Assembly: GCA_035291645.1 (NCBI GenBank)
Contig: DATDRQ010000336.1
Location: 1 to 6,765, forward strand
DNA length: 6,765 nucleotides
Reading direction: 5' to 3'
Source of the DNA: DATDRQ01 sp035291645
GTDB lineage: Bacteria > Chloroflexota > Anaerolineae > Anaerolineales > UBA4823
Position numbers and translations under genes: made by a program. Positions 6,513-6,765 of the stretch are shown here, piece after piece (position 1 is the first letter of the stretch; every line of letters starts with the position of its first letter). The notes under the pieces were generated by a model. It saw only the letters and a list, made by a program, of their open reading frames with translations. It searched no databases and was not told the origin of the DNA.

Positions 6513-6553
6513 CGCACTCTCTCTTGATTGCCGCAATCTCTCTTTTTGCCCGC
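6497..6553 (+). repeat. 19-bp tandem repeat, three units
   Basis: Units are AATCTCTCTTGATTGCCGC (6497-6515), ACTCTCTCTTGATTGCCGC (6516-6534, one change) and AATCTCTCTTTTTGCCCGC (6535-6553, several changes). The first unit overlaps the right end of palindromic element 1, so the array seems to have grown from that end. It joins elements 1 and 2. Confidence 0.8.
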
Positions 6554-6556
6554 AGC

Positions 6557-6619
6557 GAGATTGCTTCGCCGTCGGAAAACAGCCAAGAACAGGCTGTTTT
6601 CCGACGGCTCGCAACGACA
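6557..6619 (-). repeat. Palindromic repeat element 2, inverted, different hairpin core
   Basis: Read on the minus strand it starts with TGTCGTTGCGAGCC and ends with GCGAAGCAATCTC, exactly the ends of element 1. Its core differs: a perfect 17-bp inverted repeat, GCCGTCGGAAAACAGCC (6568-6584) with GGCTGTTTTCCGACGGC (6592-6608), and a 7-base loop. The GAAAAC centre of the arm is shared with element 1, while the flanking stem positions differ in both arms, so pairing is kept. A unique spacer (6621-6665) follows. Confidence 0.75.
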
Positions 6620-6665
6620 CACTGGCGGAAGTAATGACCAATATCCGACTGACTAATACAGATTC

Positions 6666-6765
6666 TGTGTTGATCAAGATGATGTTGCACTCATGTCGTT
6701 GCGAGCCCCAGAAAACGGCATACTCTCCGCCGTTTTCTGGGCGCGAAGCAATCTCTCTTGATTGC
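6666..6765 (+). repeat. 100-bp direct repeat, copy 2 (continues past the window edge)
   Basis: This is 97 of 100 identical to 6413-6512. It reaches the last base of the window still matching, so its true right boundary is unknown. Confidence 0.9.
6694..6755 (+). repeat. Palindromic repeat element 3
   Basis: This is the counterpart of element 1 within the second 100-bp copy, with the same 13-bp arms (6707-6719 and 6729-6741). The only change is C instead of T at 6742, just outside the stem. Confidence 0.75.

Noticed and set aside
6170..6690. Minus-strand frames through the terminal repeats (6170-6622, 6421-6690, 6438-6677)
   Set aside because: They translate repeat and hairpin DNA in several frames, with no ribosome-binding site or protein character.
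6413..6765. Possible CRISPR array in the repeat cluster
   Set aside because: Repeat lengths and orientations are mixed (direct, inverted, tandem), there is no regular repeat-spacer spacing, and no cas gene is present.

Overview
The window looks like chromosomal DNA of a moderately GC-rich bacterium. The mixture of genes (bacterial MutS with a clamp-binding motif, a UgpC/MsmX/MalK-type sugar-transport ATPase without its permeases, an archaeal-type cofactor-independent phosphoglycerate mutase, an ankyrin-repeat protein) is the sort of set seen in Chloroflexota such as Anaerolineae. That placement is an inference from protein character, not a demonstrated assignment. No tRNA, rRNA, CRISPR array, phage gene or transposase was found.

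Layout. Positions 1-468 hold the C-terminal part of an unrecognised, visibly AT-richer multi-pass membrane protein. After a 65-base gap, 534-1205 encodes a seven-repeat ankyrin protein on the plus strand. It converges on, and overlaps by 19 bases, mutS (1187-3796, minus strand). mutS is divergent from an ABC transporter ATPase (3933-5033, plus strand). The 136 bases between them carry two readable sigma70-like promoters, one per direction. The mutS promoter lies so close to its ATG that the mRNA is probably leaderless. A 132-base gap with two hairpin-forming segments separates the ATPase from apgM (5166-6374, plus strand). The last 391 bases contain no gene. They are built of nested repeats: a 9-bp degenerate tandem repeat, two copies of a 100-bp direct repeat (the second cut by the window edge), three palindromic elements with shared ends but differing hairpin cores, and a 19-bp unit repeated three times.

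Function. These are mostly unrelated housekeeping genes: mismatch recognition (MutS), energising of carbohydrate import (the ATPase) and the 3-phosphoglycerate/2-phosphoglycerate step of glycolysis (ApgM). Only the last two have a loose metabolic link, sugar uptake and glycolysis. I see no clear new multi-gene system. The most rewarding part for a second look is the palindromic repeat cluster at 6386-6765, where the hairpin cores differ by paired, structure-preserving changes between fixed ends. After that come the presumed leaderless mutS start and the duplicated TTTCAYGAAA motif at the apgM ribosome-binding site.
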